A stretch of DNA of 64,000 nt. It comes from Terribacillus aidingensis (GTDB lineage Bacteria > Bacillota > Bacilli > Bacillales > Amphibacillaceae). The DNA lies in NCBI RefSeq assembly GCF_900215625.1, contig NZ_OBEK01000003.1, positions 62,001-126,000 on the forward strand, given 5' to 3'. The notes beneath the pieces were generated by a model, which was not told the origin of the DNA, did not search any database, and saw nothing but the letters and a program-made list of their open reading frames with translations. Position numbers and translations under genes: made by a program. Below, in pieces: positions 30,761 to 38,940 of the stretch (its first letter is position 1; each line of letters starts with the position of its first letter).

Positions 30761-31223
30761 TTTCTTTAAAAAAGACTCCATTCGGAGTCTTTTTTATTTG
30801 TATTCTATTCGTATAAGAATGTCCTTATAAGATAACCTCCGAGCAATTCATGAAAACGCGTTAGCACGACTCCAGTATTCCCCTTCTTAATACCATATAC
30901 CATGTTACCGTGTGCACCATCAACAAGAGTATTTAGCTTTTAAGTTATTCTTCATTCTCTTCCCTAGAAAAATCATCCTTTCTTTGACTTCTAGCAGTTC
31001 TTCTTCTTTTCACTCATTACCATTAACTTCATTTGTTTACTGTAGAAATCGTCTCCATCAGAGAAGTACTTCCAAAGAAACTTGTACATTCCTCATGTTC
31101 CAGGGTCGTAAAATCTACTACTTTCTCCTCTCCTTAGCTATCTTAAGAAGTAATCAACTCGCATAGTAATTATTGGTAAATTATGATATATTTTTAAGGT
31201 ATTTTATAAAGGTGGTTTTCTAC
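30761..31223. other. Intergenic region, terminator only
   Basis: Apart from the csp terminator at its left end this 460-base gap shows no convincing frame, hairpin or repeat. A pyrimidine-rich stretch near 30940-31020 stands out but has no evident meaning. Confidence 0.4.
30768..30795 (+). terminator. Terminator of csp copy 2
   Basis: Twelve-base stem AAAAAAGACTCC (30768-30779) with its complement at 30784-30795, 4-base loop, and T tail. Confidence 0.92.
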
Positions 31224-31607
31224 ATGACTATTAAAGTTACTCGACAAAAGAATTATTATGGTGGTTTAGCACGCATTAAATTGTATGCGGTTGATCGAAT
31301 GCTAACTAAACTTAAAAATGGCGAAACCTATGAGTTTAAACCGGACAGCAAACTCGTCAATATTAGAACTACTGTCCAGGGTGGCGGATACAGTAATAAG
31401 GTTGAAGTTAATGATGATTCTTCTGTCACAATAAAAGTAAATCCTTTTTCAAAAACTTTATATTTTATCGGTGTTATAGGTATCATTTTAGCCTGGCTTT
31501 TCAAATTTGATCTTTACATAGTTTCCTCCATTGCATTCTTTATTATCGCTTTCATAGCTCTTAATAAAAGTCACATTTTAAGTGTAGATAAGAAACCCGA
31601 GAACTAA
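31224..31607 (+). CDS. Hypothetical membrane protein (127 aa)
   Basis: The N-terminal half is a soluble, strand-rich domain (MTIKVTRQKNYYGGLARIKL... VNIRTTVQGGGYSNKVEVND), followed by two membrane helices (about residues 74-90 and 95-112). ATG 31224 lies 8 bases after AAAGGTGG; the longer frame starting at 31173 has no ribosome site. A soluble N-terminal domain before two helices is seen in several Bacillus envelope proteins, but no family is recognised. Confidence 0.6.
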   Translation: MTIKVTRQKNYYGGLARIKLYAVDRMLTKLKNGETYEFKPDSKLVNIRTTVQGGGYSNKVEVNDDSSVTIKVNPFSKTLYFIGVIGIILAWLFKFDLYIVSSIAFFIIAFIALNKSHILSVDKKPEN

Positions 31608-31827
31608 GTTACTTGTTCATGTAATAGCTAAGCTACATAAAACCGCAGCCGATTAAGATATGGGAGACATGCAACATGCTGGATGTGTTAAAGCAAATAC
31701 ATCACATTCTTCACCTTAAATCTTTATGGCTGTCTTGAAAAAGCGTCAACAATTAATCAGCTATAAAAAGTTAGACTCCACTTAAATACCGAGTAATGAT
31801 GTGCGAGAAACGTGCACAAAAAATCCC

Positions 31828-31858
31828 AAGAACCGTTGCGGCTTTTGGGATTTTCTTT
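31828..31858 (-). terminator. Terminator-like hairpin behind the outer tRNA-Val remnant
   Basis: AAAATCCCAA pairs with TTGGGATTTT around a 12-base centre, with T runs on the minus strand. It is placed as a terminator downstream of the tRNA remnant at 31865-31900. Confidence 0.65.
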
Positions 31859-31864
31859 GTGCTT

Positions 31865-31900
31865 TCGATTGGAATTGAACCAACGACCCCTGTCAATTTT
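31865..31900 (-). pseudogene. Remnant of a tRNA-Val 3' half (outer copy)
   Basis: On the minus strand TTGACAG (the GAC anticodon loop), then GGGTC, GTTGG, TTCAATT and CCAAT follow in the order of the 3' half of the intact tRNA-Val at 43375-43447. About five bases of the anticodon stem are missing and the acceptor end is altered. The 5' half is absent. It is most simply read as a tRNA end displaced by an old integration event. Confidence 0.55.
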
Positions 31901-31988
31901 GTTGCCGGCCTCATCTTTTCTGCAATTTAATAAGTTTTCATAAGCTTAAAATAGTATTTTTTGCTTAAAACTCCACCTTTATTTGTAA

Positions 31989-32471
31989 TCATAATCGCTT
32001 CTCCATCAGCAAAACATCTCTCCATTTTCCATTTAACTGAGCAATTCTCTCTCTTCTACCAACCACACGAAAACCGTACTTTTGATGCAGCGCCAAGCTT
32101 GCAGCGTTCTCGGGGAAGATACTTGCCTGCACTGTCCACACGGCTTCTTTTTCACAAACACTAAGCTCATTTTCTAACAACGCAGAACCTATACCCTTAC
32201 CTTGAAAGTCAGGGTCTACGTAGATACCCACTTCAACAACACCTTTATATACTTGGCGAGAGGAATAAGGGGATAACGCTACCCAACCTGCTATCTTTTC
32301 CTCAATCTCTGCGACCAACCTGCCATATGTCAATTTGCTCTTGCTCCAATGTTCCCAATCGGGAGCATCGGTTTCAAAAGTAGCGTTCTCACCATCTATA
32401 CCCATCTTGTAAATGTCTCTTACGCGCTCCCAATCGCTTTTTACGAATTCACGCACCTGAACTGATTTCAT
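31989..32471 (-). CDS. GNAT acetyltransferase, ArsN1/phosphinothricin acetyltransferase family
   Basis: A 160-residue GNAT enzyme of the PAT/ArsN group. Family landmarks are NATFETDAPDWEHW near the start, VALSPYSSRQVYKGVVEVGIYV, the acetyl-CoA loop QGKGIG, IFPENAASLALHQKYGFR, and GKWRDVLLMEKRL at the end. Members N-acetylate phosphinothricin or its arsenic analogue arsinothricin. As the third gene after an ArsR regulator and a flavoprotein, it is more likely an arsenic-related ArsN. The ATG at 32471 lies just past the stop of the flavoprotein gene, or GTG 32486 overlaps it by 11 bases; either way translation is coupled. Confidence 0.83.
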   Translation of the reverse strand: MKSVQVREFVKSDWERVRDIYKMGIDGENATFETDAPDWEHWSKSKLTYGRLVAEIEEKIAGWVALSPYSSRQVYKGVVEVGIYVDPDFQGKGIGSALLENELSVCEKEAVWTVQASIFPENAASLALHQKYGFRVVGRRERIAQLNGKWRDVLLMEKRL

Positions 32472-32475
32472 TGCC

Positions 32476-33744
32476 TTAACAACCACAGCAGCTTCGTTGT
32501 TTTGCAGTAACTATATCAGTTTTACATACACCCGTTTCTGGAAGTTTTAATTTTACTTGCTTAGCCGATTCAGCGTCACCTGCAATAGAAGCGACAATGG
32601 ATCTTACCTGCTCGTATCCCGTAGACAGTAAGAACGTAGGAGCTCTGCCGTAACTCTTAACTCCAGCAACGTAGAAGTTCTTTTCCGGATGTCTTAATTC
32701 TCCCTCGCCGTGCGGACGAACTGTTCCGCAACTGTGCAAGTTTGGATCGATAAGCGGTGCTAATGCTGGTGTACTCTCTACGATTGGATCGATTACGTAC
32801 CGGACTTCTCGAAGAAAACTAAAATCTGGCCGCGCTCCTGTGTTAACTACGATTTCGTCAACGGAAGAGATAATTCTCCCTGCCTTACTGCTTAATGTAT
32901 AGTTTGATCCATCATAATCAATCGCTTCAACATTAAACAGCGCGAATACATCTACAACACCTTGATCTACAAGCTTATGTACGCTTGATCCTAATGCACC
33001 TCGAGCTGCAAGCTGGTCTTGTTCCTCTCCTCCAAATGCAGATACCGGTGACTCTCTTCTAAGAACCCAAGATATCTTTGTTAATGGATAATCTTTCTTA
33101 AGCTCCGCTAGGTTCAGCAACGTATTCATTGCAGAGTGGCCAGATCCAATCACAACAGTATGCTTATCTTTAAATACTTCTTGTTGCTGCTGAACCGCCG
33201 GGATATTCGTATGTACTGAATCGCTGATAGAAGCATCAAGCCACACACCATCAGCATAAGGCGGATTCGGATTTTGCCAAGTTCCGCTTGCATCTATGAT
33301 TGCTGAAGCACTAACCTTCTCTAATTTAGATTTAATTTTATAATGGACTACAAATGCCCGTTCACCTCTGTTGTCAGATTTTAATTTATCCGCACCATCT
33401 TTAGTTACAGCAACAACTTGGGAATTATAGCGTGTATTTTCTTGTACTACTTGTAACTGTGAAAGTGGTTTTAGATATTCATTTACTAACTCTTGACCAG
33501 TTGGCAACTTATTTTTATCTGGATGTTGCCATTCAGTTTCAGCTAATAACTTCGTTGCTGCTTGATTCGTGTTGTACTCCCAAGGAGAAAATAGTTGAAC
33601 ATGACCCCATTCTAGGATATTGCTTCCTACGCTTTCTCCTTTTTCCAAAATCACAAAAGGTAAATCATATTCCACTAAATGCGCCGCAGCCGCTAAGCCT
33701 ACAGGACCGGCACCAATAATAACTACAGGTAATTGATTGCTCAT
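32476..33744 (-). CDS. FAD/NAD(P)-dependent flavoprotein of ars operons (ArsO-like)
   Basis: A 422-residue flavoprotein with an N-terminal FAD fold VVIIGAGPVGLAAAAHL, an NADPH-binding fold TVVIGSGHSAMNTLL near residue 195, and a C-terminal ATG-like segment (NTGARPDFSFL) typical of FAD-dependent monooxygenases. The last residues RSCCGC carry three cysteines that could bind arsenite or a metal. Related proteins occur in arsenic operons under the name ArsO, where a flavin-dependent monooxygenase role has been proposed. Placement 18 bases after arsR, and overlap or coupling with the arsN-like gene, define a three-gene operon. Confidence 0.82.
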   Translation of the reverse strand: MSNQLPVVIIGAGPVGLAAAAHLVEYDLPFVILEKGESVGSNILEWGHVQLFSPWEYNTNQAATKLLAETEWQHPDKNKLPTGQELVNEYLKPLSQLQVVQENTRYNSQVVAVTKDGADKLKSDNRGERAFVVHYKIKSKLEKVSASAIIDASGTWQNPNPPYADGVWLDASISDSVHTNIPAVQQQQEVFKDKHTVVIGSGHSAMNTLLNLAELKKDYPLTKISWVLRRESPVSAFGGEEQDQLAARGALGSSVHKLVDQGVVDVFALFNVEAIDYDGSNYTLSSKAGRIISSVDEIVVNTGARPDFSFLREVRYVIDPIVESTPALAPLIDPNLHSCGTVRPHGEGELRHPEKNFYVAGVKSYGRAPTFLLSTGYEQVRSIVASIAGDAESAKQVKLKLPETGVCKTDIVTAKQRSCCGC

Positions 33745-33762
33745 ACAACTCCACCCTTTAAT

Positions 33763-34095
33763 TTAGTTAGTACAGCATTTCTCAGCTTTTACCGCCGGAC
33801 CTCTGAATAAGCAGCAAAGTTCTTCCGAAAGTATGTGGTTTAACATAGATGGATTTAAGCAGTAGTAATTCCATGTACCACGCTTCTCCTTAGTTATTAG
33901 GTTAGCGTCGAGAAGGATTTTAAGATGATAAGAAAGCTTGGACTGTGCCATTTCCATTGTTTCTGTTAAGTCACAAACACATATGGCTTCACCCGGGGCT
34001 TGCGATAATAATTGAAGTAACTCTAACCGCTTCGTATCAGCTAACGCTTTAAAAATTCCTTGGTAATCATTTATCGAAAGTTCTTTAGTTTCCAT
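33763..34095 (-). CDS. arsR: ArsR-family arsenic-responsive repressor
   Basis: A 110-residue winged-helix repressor. The metal site ICVCDLTE places the CxC pair at the start of the recognition helix, as in classical arsenite-sensing ArsR, followed by QSKLSYHLKILLDANL. The C-terminus carries extra cysteine pairs (ELCCLF and EKCC), which could form a second site or widen the ligand range, for example to trivalent methylated arsenicals. It is the first gene of the operon, with two operator-like inverted repeats directly upstream. Confidence 0.9.
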   Translation of the reverse strand: METKELSINDYQGIFKALADTKRLELLQLLSQAPGEAICVCDLTETMEMAQSKLSYHLKILLDANLITKEKRGTWNYYCLNPSMLNHILSEELCCLFRGPAVKAEKCCTN

Positions 34096-34111
34096 ACACC
34101 AATCCCCCTAA

Positions 34112-34163
34112 ATCAATTTTTTTGATGTTTATAATCACATAATACATCAATTTTTTTTGATGT
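34112..34163 (-). promoter_or_regulatory. Two ArsR operator-like inverted repeats
   Basis: ATCAATTTTTTTGAT (34112-34126) and ACATCAATTTTTTTTGATGT (34144-34163) are inverted repeats with ATCAA...TTGAT arms, the classical ArsR/SmtB operator form, and a TATAAA element lies between them. Two sites imply cooperative or tight repression. Confidence 0.8.
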
Positions 34164-34362
34164 AAAGGAGGTATAAATATCTTTTATACCGCACCGTTAA
34201 AGCCCAACCCGTTTTAGTCTTACCCTTTAAAAGGGCGGGCTTACTTCCACCAATTCTTAGTGCTCCTCCATTGCAAATCTAATAACTTGATTTCCTACAC
34301 GCTGGTTTTTATTACATCGTACATAATTGATATGTTTATATTAGCGAAATGTTAGCATTTCC

Positions 34363-34455
34363 CCTCATCTCCGCACTTTTCAACGTGCGTGGGTTCGGGC
34401 TTCCAATCAGCGTCACCTGACCTTCAACCTGAAAATGGGTAGATCACACGGTTTC
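34363..34455 (-). pseudogene. 23S rRNA fragment
   Basis: The minus strand reads, in order, ACCGTGTGATCTACCCAT, CAGGTTGAAGGTCAGGTGACG, GCCCGAACCCACGCACGTTG and AAAAGTGCGGAGATGAGG. This is the order and near-identical sequence of the domain II region of Bacillus 23S rRNA (the GATCTACCCATG ... CCCGAACCCACGCACGTTGAAAAGTGCGGGGATGAGG stretch, known from memory). Divergent similarity may continue to about 34500. No other rRNA is in the window. Single-base differences from the functional sequence suggest an old fragment rather than a misassembled operon. Confidence 0.75.
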
Positions 34456-34514
34456 GGATTCACGAAAGCATTTGCTTACTTATCGCCCTTAAACACTCTC
34501 AACAAGATAAACAA

Positions 34515-34558
34515 AAAAAGCCTGGCCCCCTTATATACCAAGGGTTCCAAGCTTTTTC
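34515..34558 (-). terminator. Terminator-like hairpin behind the middle tRNA-Val remnant
   Basis: AAAAAAGCCTGG on the left pairs imperfectly with CCAAGCTTTTT on the right around an inner CCCTT...AAGGG stem, with a T run on the minus strand. It sits where the terminator of the original tRNA gene would be. Confidence 0.6.
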
Positions 34559-34565
34559 AATGTAG

Positions 34566-34610
34566 TAATTCCGATTGGACTCGAACCAACGACCCCTACC
34601 CTGTCAAGGT
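34566..34610 (-). pseudogene. Displaced tRNA-Val 3' half (middle copy)
   Basis: The minus strand matches the 3' half of the intact tRNA-Val from the anticodon stem to the acceptor end. Compared with the intact gene, four bases differ in the T arm and acceptor, and the T-stem changes are compensatory (GTTGG...CCAAT against GCTGG...CCAGT). A 21-base core is identical. This is the expected relic when an element integrates into a tRNA gene and supplies a new 3' end. Confidence 0.8.
34590..34610. repeat. Candidate attL core (21-bp direct repeat)
   Basis: Twenty-one bases identical to 43399-43419, spanning the anticodon arm and variable region of tRNA-Val in the same orientation. They bound the 8.8-kb prophage remnant. 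Confidence 0.8.
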
Positions 34611-34789
34611 CATTTGGTACGTATGTTCGCATATGGTAAGAGTAGAATAAAGCCTTGTACATTGGGATTCACTTCTGAATTGGTTGGAATAATACTGACT
34701 GTTCTTTATTAATGTCAATCGAGTTGGACGCCAAATGGACGTCAACTGGCGCCCACTTTTTCTACATCCTTACTGCTTCCGCCAAAGTA

Positions 34790-35032
34790 TTATTTAATTA
34801 ACTTTAATCCTTTATATTCTGTAGTATCTAATTCCGGAAAATTCTCTTTCCAAACATCGAAGGTCCTATATAGTTTTCGTATACCATTTTTAGATAAATG
34901 AACATGTGTATAACCATGCTCGTCACCTTTCTTATGCCTAGCTTTGTTAGTGTGTTTAGAAATAATTCTTCCGCTGCTTGTTATCTCATACTGCTCTTCA
35001 TAGTTTTTGATGCTTCTCTTTATCTCTTCCAT
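34790..35032 (-). CDS. NUMOD4-motif phage protein (truncated HNH-type)
   Basis: An 80-residue protein whose start, IKNYEEQYEITSSGRIISKHTN, matches the NUMOD4 motif found at the N-terminus of phage HNH homing-type endonucleases. The expected HNH nuclease part is reduced to a KGDEHGYTHVHLSKNG segment followed by a short tail, so nuclease activity is doubtful. It may be a naturally short DNA-binding protein or a remnant. ATG follows AGGAGCT-like sequence. Confidence 0.6.
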   Translation of the reverse strand: MEEIKRSIKNYEEQYEITSSGRIISKHTNKARHKKGDEHGYTHVHLSKNGIRKLYRTFDVWKENFPELDTTEYKGLKLIK

Positions 35033-35062
35033 AATAAGCTCCTTATAAGACTTGCTTATATT

Positions 35063-35626
35063 TTATCTTCTGAACATGCCCATCCATTGTAATCGGTTAT
35101 TTTCGTTCGTGACTCTTATCATTTCCTCTTGCATGATTTTCACATCAGATAATGCTTGTAGGTGAGCATGGTGTTGCTTCTCTGCTTCATATAAGTTTAG
35201 CGCTTCCTTTAAAGAATCTGCTCTACCATTTGCAAAGTACTCATGAAGTTTCGTAAGAGCATTTAAAGTTAAATAGGCTGGTGGAATATTAGTAACAGTA
35301 CTATCTAGCTGATTTCTCGATTGATTAAACATTTCCTCGTGTTTACTTAATTGTGTTCTATTTCTTTGTAGTTTTCTCTTATGTAATTTATTCTGACCTA
35401 TCTTAAACGAAACGTAATAAAGGATCCATATAAGAAACAGATACCCTATCATTAATAGATTTGAGCTTTCTGAACCATCTGATCCCTCTGGTAATAACAT
35501 GATTAAGAGATACAATACACCAGTAATTGCATAAAGGAATACGATGTAAGCTACTATATGTAACCATGCAGGTAAGACAAGAGGTTTCTTACTTAACCTC
35601 AAGTAATTATTACGGGCATTCACCAT
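35063..35626 (-). CDS. Two-TM coiled-coil prophage protein
   Basis: A 187-residue protein with a short basic start, two membrane helices (about 20-43 and 56-78), and a long charged helical C-terminal region likely to form a coiled coil. No family is recognised. Its place at the far end of the prophage, away from the structural genes and next to the attachment site, is typical for accessory (moron) genes. AGCAAATG-type context with no clear ribosome site makes the exact start uncertain. Confidence 0.5.
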   Translation of the reverse strand: MVNARNNYLRLSKKPLVLPAWLHIVAYIVFLYAITGVLYLLIMLLPEGSDGSESSNLLMIGYLFLIWILYYVSFKIGQNKLHKRKLQRNRTQLSKHEEMFNQSRNQLDSTVTNIPPAYLTLNALTKLHEYFANGRADSLKEALNLYEAEKQHHAHLQALSDVKIMQEEMIRVTNENNRLQWMGMFRR

Positions 35627-35790
35627 TTGCTGATACCGGTAACCGTTGCGTCTCGAAGTTTCGTTGCCGCCACTAGGCCAGCATAGAAATCCAGCGGCAG
35701 CCGCTTATTGTCCTTCACAAATGATGTGAGACCATGCCTCTCGAATGCCTTCGCTACTCGTTGCTTTGCAACTCTCCGGTTATCTCCGAC
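35627..35790 (-). pseudogene. Remnant coding stretch after the portal gene
   Basis: Directly after the portal frame's stop, the same frame continues as VGDNRRVAKQRVAKAFERHG and LTSFVKDNKRLPLDFYAGLV and ends ...GISKW and a stop near 35627. It reads as coding sequence without its own start. With the foreign C-terminus of the portal frame, it looks like the leftover of a different phage gene joined by deletion. Confidence 0.5.
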
Positions 35791-36360
35791 TTAAAGACCG
35801 CGTGTACTCTCGCCTTGCACATCGCTGAGCGCATCTTCGATGGTTCCTGGAGCATTTACCTTCGCAGTGCGAATAGCTGCTGTGAGGTCGCTCAGCGTAT
35901 CAGCGAACTCCACTATCCAAAACTCTGCCAGCATCAGGAAGCTACGCTTAAATTCGTAATCTTTCACAATGACATTTTTAAACACATCTTCCATCACCGC
36001 ATATTCGTTTTTAACGAAAGAGTCAGCAATTAGTAAGTCGCCAGAATCGCTTTGGACTATCAAACAATCATTGTCGTATATCAGCTTTCGAACAACCTTT
36101 TGCCAAAAGTATGAAGCTGTCATGTTCTTATTGGGCCGTAGATTCAGCTTGTAATACATTTCATCTTTGATTGTTTTTTTATCTTTCCTAACTCGGAACT
36201 CTGACTGGCTTATTGTTCTGCTAATCAACCCTATGCATGTTTCAATAGCCACACGCTTCAAATGAGTTTTATTAGAACTGTCTTCAAAGAGATCCAAATC
36301 AATCATCTGATCTATTTCGCGATTCCTTTTAAGCAGTCCAAATAAATCTAACACTCCCAA
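35791..36360 (-). pseudogene. Phage portal protein, truncated and fused to foreign sequence
   Basis: About the first 140 of 189 residues (MGVLDLFGLLKRN... LNLRPNKNMTASYFWQKVVR... FKNVIVKDYEFKRSF) match the N-terminal part of HK97-type portal proteins, which are usually 380-450 residues long. From MLAEFWIVEFADTLSDL onward the sequence no longer looks like a portal. A deletion has therefore removed the portal C-terminus and probably the protease, capsid and tail genes that normally follow. It starts 18 bases after the large terminase. Confidence 0.75.
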
Positions 36361-36378
36361 TCTATCACCCCCTTCTGT

Positions 36379-38010
36379 TTAGAAATTTAGTGCATCCAGG
36401 AAGAATTCTCCGACATCCTGCACTATTTCATCGGCCTGCCACAAAGCATGAATGAACGCCTGGAAGCCGTCTGTCTTCCGGCGATACTCGTCTTTCTTCA
36501 GATACTCTTTATTACCGTCAGGTCTGGTCTTGACATAAATATTGTTTGTGTACCAGCGCATAAGTGGGTTATCTCCAAAGATTAGATTGCGATTAGCGAA
36601 CATCGTTTCCACTCTCGGAGCCAGCTTGCTAGGGATACTTCGCGGGTTCCGTATAAACAGGACTTCAAAGTTGGCATCTTCCAATGCTGTCTTGACCAAA
36701 TCCAATCTGTAGAGATCGACTACAATTTTCGTTATCCCGTAGGTCTCTCGCATTTCTACAAACCAATTCACAATATGCTTGATGTCTATTACTGGACCAT
36801 CAACAACAGTCAGCAGTCCCTCATCTTCCCAATCCCGAATCGGTGCCTGCAGCTCCACAGAGTCGAGGAATCCTTTTCGAGCAAATGAATGGGTTTTCCA
36901 GACGTAGTTGCCATCGACGTAGAACAGCAAACCAACGGCTGCAAAGTCTTTAATCCTCCCATAATCCAGACCGCCGATACAAGTCCTTTCCTGCAAGTCA
37001 GGCATCGGTCTGTTAGTGGCTTCGATTTCTTCCCAAGTAGCAACTGATTTTCAAGATCTACTTCCGGAAAGTTCATTCGCTTCGTTATAAATTCCATACG
37101 CTAGAAGGGTTTGTTTTCAACTGACGATACTGGGTCTTGACTTTTCTTAGCAATCCTTTCGCATATGTCGACATTTCATATTCGAACATAGGATTTGCCT
37201 TGCCCCATTTGTCCGGGTCATGCATTTCATCAACGTTATCGATTCTGCAAATGAATGGGAACAGCGGATCGTCCAACTCTTTACCCTCAAGGATGTCCAT
37301 GGCTCTTTGAATTGTTTTGTCCAGAAAACCATCGCGGACATACCCATCTGAGCCGATAAAGAACTCTCGTGAATTACGTACCTTACCAAGTCCAGAAGAG
37401 AAGACGTTTACGGTATCGAATGTGGCGTAGGAATGAATCTCATCATAGATAACGCAGCCATCGCGCAGACCATCTTTTGTTCCAGCGTTTGATGTATGGA
37501 ATTGCAATTCGCTTTTAGTGTCGTATCCCATTATCAAAACTTTGGTGCGATAGAACATATCCTCCAGAACTTCTCTGGATCCTATAGTGTCATAGATTTC
37601 CTTAAAAGATGTCTTGGCCTGTTTCTCGTTGTTGGCCACAATCGACACGTTATATTTCGGGATGCCATGCAGCGGAATGATAAAGAAGTGCGCCAAGGCG
37701 GAGATGAGACCATCTTACCGGCGCCCCTGCCCATGAGTAATAAAAATTGCTCATAAAAATTGGCGTCGTCTTCCTTATACAAAAGAAAGACAAACGCCGA
37801 AAAGAATTTCTGGAATGGCTCTAATGGGAAGTACCATCGCTCAGCAAATTTTATGAAGTTTTCAAGCATGGTTTCGTCAAAGTACAAGTCATCCCGGGTG
37901 AGGATGTGTTTCTCCAGATAGGCAATGAGCATTATGCGCTCTTTATTCAGCTCAATTTTGCCCGTCTTCCAGAGTTTGATGTACTCAGTGACATATTGAT
38001 TCTGTATCAT
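36379..38010 (-). pseudogene. Phage terminase large subunit, frameshifted
   Basis: The gene reads in pieces: start at 38010 (MIQNQYVTEYIKLWK...), Walker A-type LLMGRGAGK, then a one-base loss near 37710 moves the frame to DGLISALAHFF-like sequence and on through GCVIYDEIHSYA (Walker B region). A second break near 37085 and a third near 37020 lead to PDLQERTCIGGLDYGRIKDFAAVG, the nuclease domain, ending ALNF. Undamaged it would be a roughly 545-residue HK97-family packaging motor and nuclease. It overlaps the small terminase by four bases (ATGA). Confidence 0.88.
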
Positions 38011-38378
38011 ACCAAGTCTTCCGCAGAGCGCTGTTTCTTGGCTTGTACTTTATCGATATCTACCGGAGCGTTCGGCACCATAGCAAGCAGCTTATCGCAT
38101 GCTGCAGTGTATCGATTGATCATGGTGTTATAAGATTTCTGGGAGGGGTTCTCCACATGCATCTTTTGTGAACCATTCACGAATCTATAAGTCGGCCCTT
38201 TAGCTTTTATGTCTTCTTCCAATATGCGAAGAGTGACAGTCATAAAAGCAACCCGCTCGACAAGAACCTGTGCAGCTTCCCGCTTGTTCGATGGCATCTT
38301 GCTAAGCGTCGCATTCCACTTTTCTATCTCAGCTGCAATCTGTTCATTCTGTTTTTCCTTAGAATATTTCCTCGACAT
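38007..38378 (-). CDS. Phage terminase small subunit, P27 family
   Basis: A 123-residue protein with a basic N-terminus and the layout of P27-type small terminases: RVAFMTVTLRILEEDIKAKG, then NPSQKSYNTMINRYTAACDKLL. It recognises packaging-site DNA and recruits the large subunit. The frame is intact although its partner is broken. It is preceded by a GC-rich region that may be the cos site and, further upstream, by an HNH gene, the standard order in cos phages. Confidence 0.85.
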   Translation of the reverse strand: MSRKYSKEKQNEQIAAEIEKWNATLSKMPSNKREAAQVLVERVAFMTVTLRILEEDIKAKGPTYRFVNGSQKMHVENPSQKSYNTMINRYTAACDKLLAMVPNAPVDIDKVQAKKQRSAEDLV

Positions 38379-38384
38379 TCATGG

Positions 38385-38500
38385 GTACCCCCCCTCCCCT
38401 CACTCACTCGCGCGCGATAAATCTGGAAAATCGACCCCCTGCCCCGGTTCCCCAAGCATAAAAAAACGCCCAAAACTTTAGGCGGGGGGTCTAATGTTAT
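38385..38500. other. Candidate cos region
   Basis: Between the HNH gene and the small terminase lies a markedly GC-rich stretch (CCCCCCTCCCC, CGCGCGCG, GGCGGGGGGT) in an otherwise AT-rich phage. Cos sites of HK97-type Gram-positive phages map to this position. The exact cut cannot be deduced. Confidence 0.4.
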
Positions 38501-38596
38501 TCACTATTAAATCCTAGAATCGCAACTATTCTAGTCACAAGTATAGAAAAAGACGCCTCCCTTTTGAAAGGTCGCCTTATATCAACTGATATTTAA

Positions 38597-38791
38597 TTAC
38601 AACTTCACATTGTTCTTCGCACTTGAGGTATTATTATTTAGAATAATCTCCGCTATTGCCCAGCCAATTAATATAGCTCCAATTATTGAAGAAATGAAAA
38701 CCATCAAATGGTTAGGATTAGAAACTAACATTTCATAAGCAACTCCGACGAGACCAAGTATAGTACCTATCAATATTTTTAGTAAAAGCAA
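38597..38791 (-). CDS. Small two-TM prophage protein (64 aa)
   Basis: The protein has two hydrophobic helices (about residues 2-18 and 28-49) and a short polar tail (NNTSSAKNNVKL). TTG at 38791 lies 7 bases after AGGAGGT, an almost ideal ribosome site; the longer frame would bury it. Small membrane proteins like this often act as holins or superinfection-exclusion proteins in phages, but the family is not recognised here. Confidence 0.55.
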   Translation of the reverse strand: MLLLKILIGTILGLVGVAYEMLVSNPNHLMVFISSIIGAILIGWAIAEIILNNNTSSAKNNVKL

Positions 38792-38940
38792 TATGGTCAC
38801 CTCCTTTAATACCAAATTCAAAGTGTTAATGGGTATTAATACCATAATTTTATCAGTTAGTATATCTTATGGCTACTTATTAATTATATATACTTTTTGT
38901 ATCTTTCTTGGTTCTCTTTGAGAAAGTGATACAAATTCCG

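Larger units (their letters stand above)
31608..31988. other. Intergenic region with tRNA-Val remnant
   Basis: This gap contains the terminator-like hairpin and tRNA 3'-half remnant described separately (31828-31900). The rest has only a 20-codon fragment after an ATG near 31676 with a nearby purine-rich stretch, too short to call. Confidence 0.45.
34164..34789. other. Intergenic stretch of the tRNA-Val island
   Basis: This gap contains the 23S rRNA-like fragment (34363-34455), a terminator-like hairpin, and the middle tRNA-Val remnant (34566-34610), all listed separately. The remaining sequence from 34611 to 34789 is prophage-side DNA with a short GGACG/CGTCC and GGCGCC-rich patch and no gene. 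Confidence 0.5.

Noticed and set aside
34435-34650. Plus-strand frame spanning the 23S-like fragment and tRNA remnant
   Set aside because: The sequence is explained by the antisense of rRNA and tRNA. There is no ribosome site.
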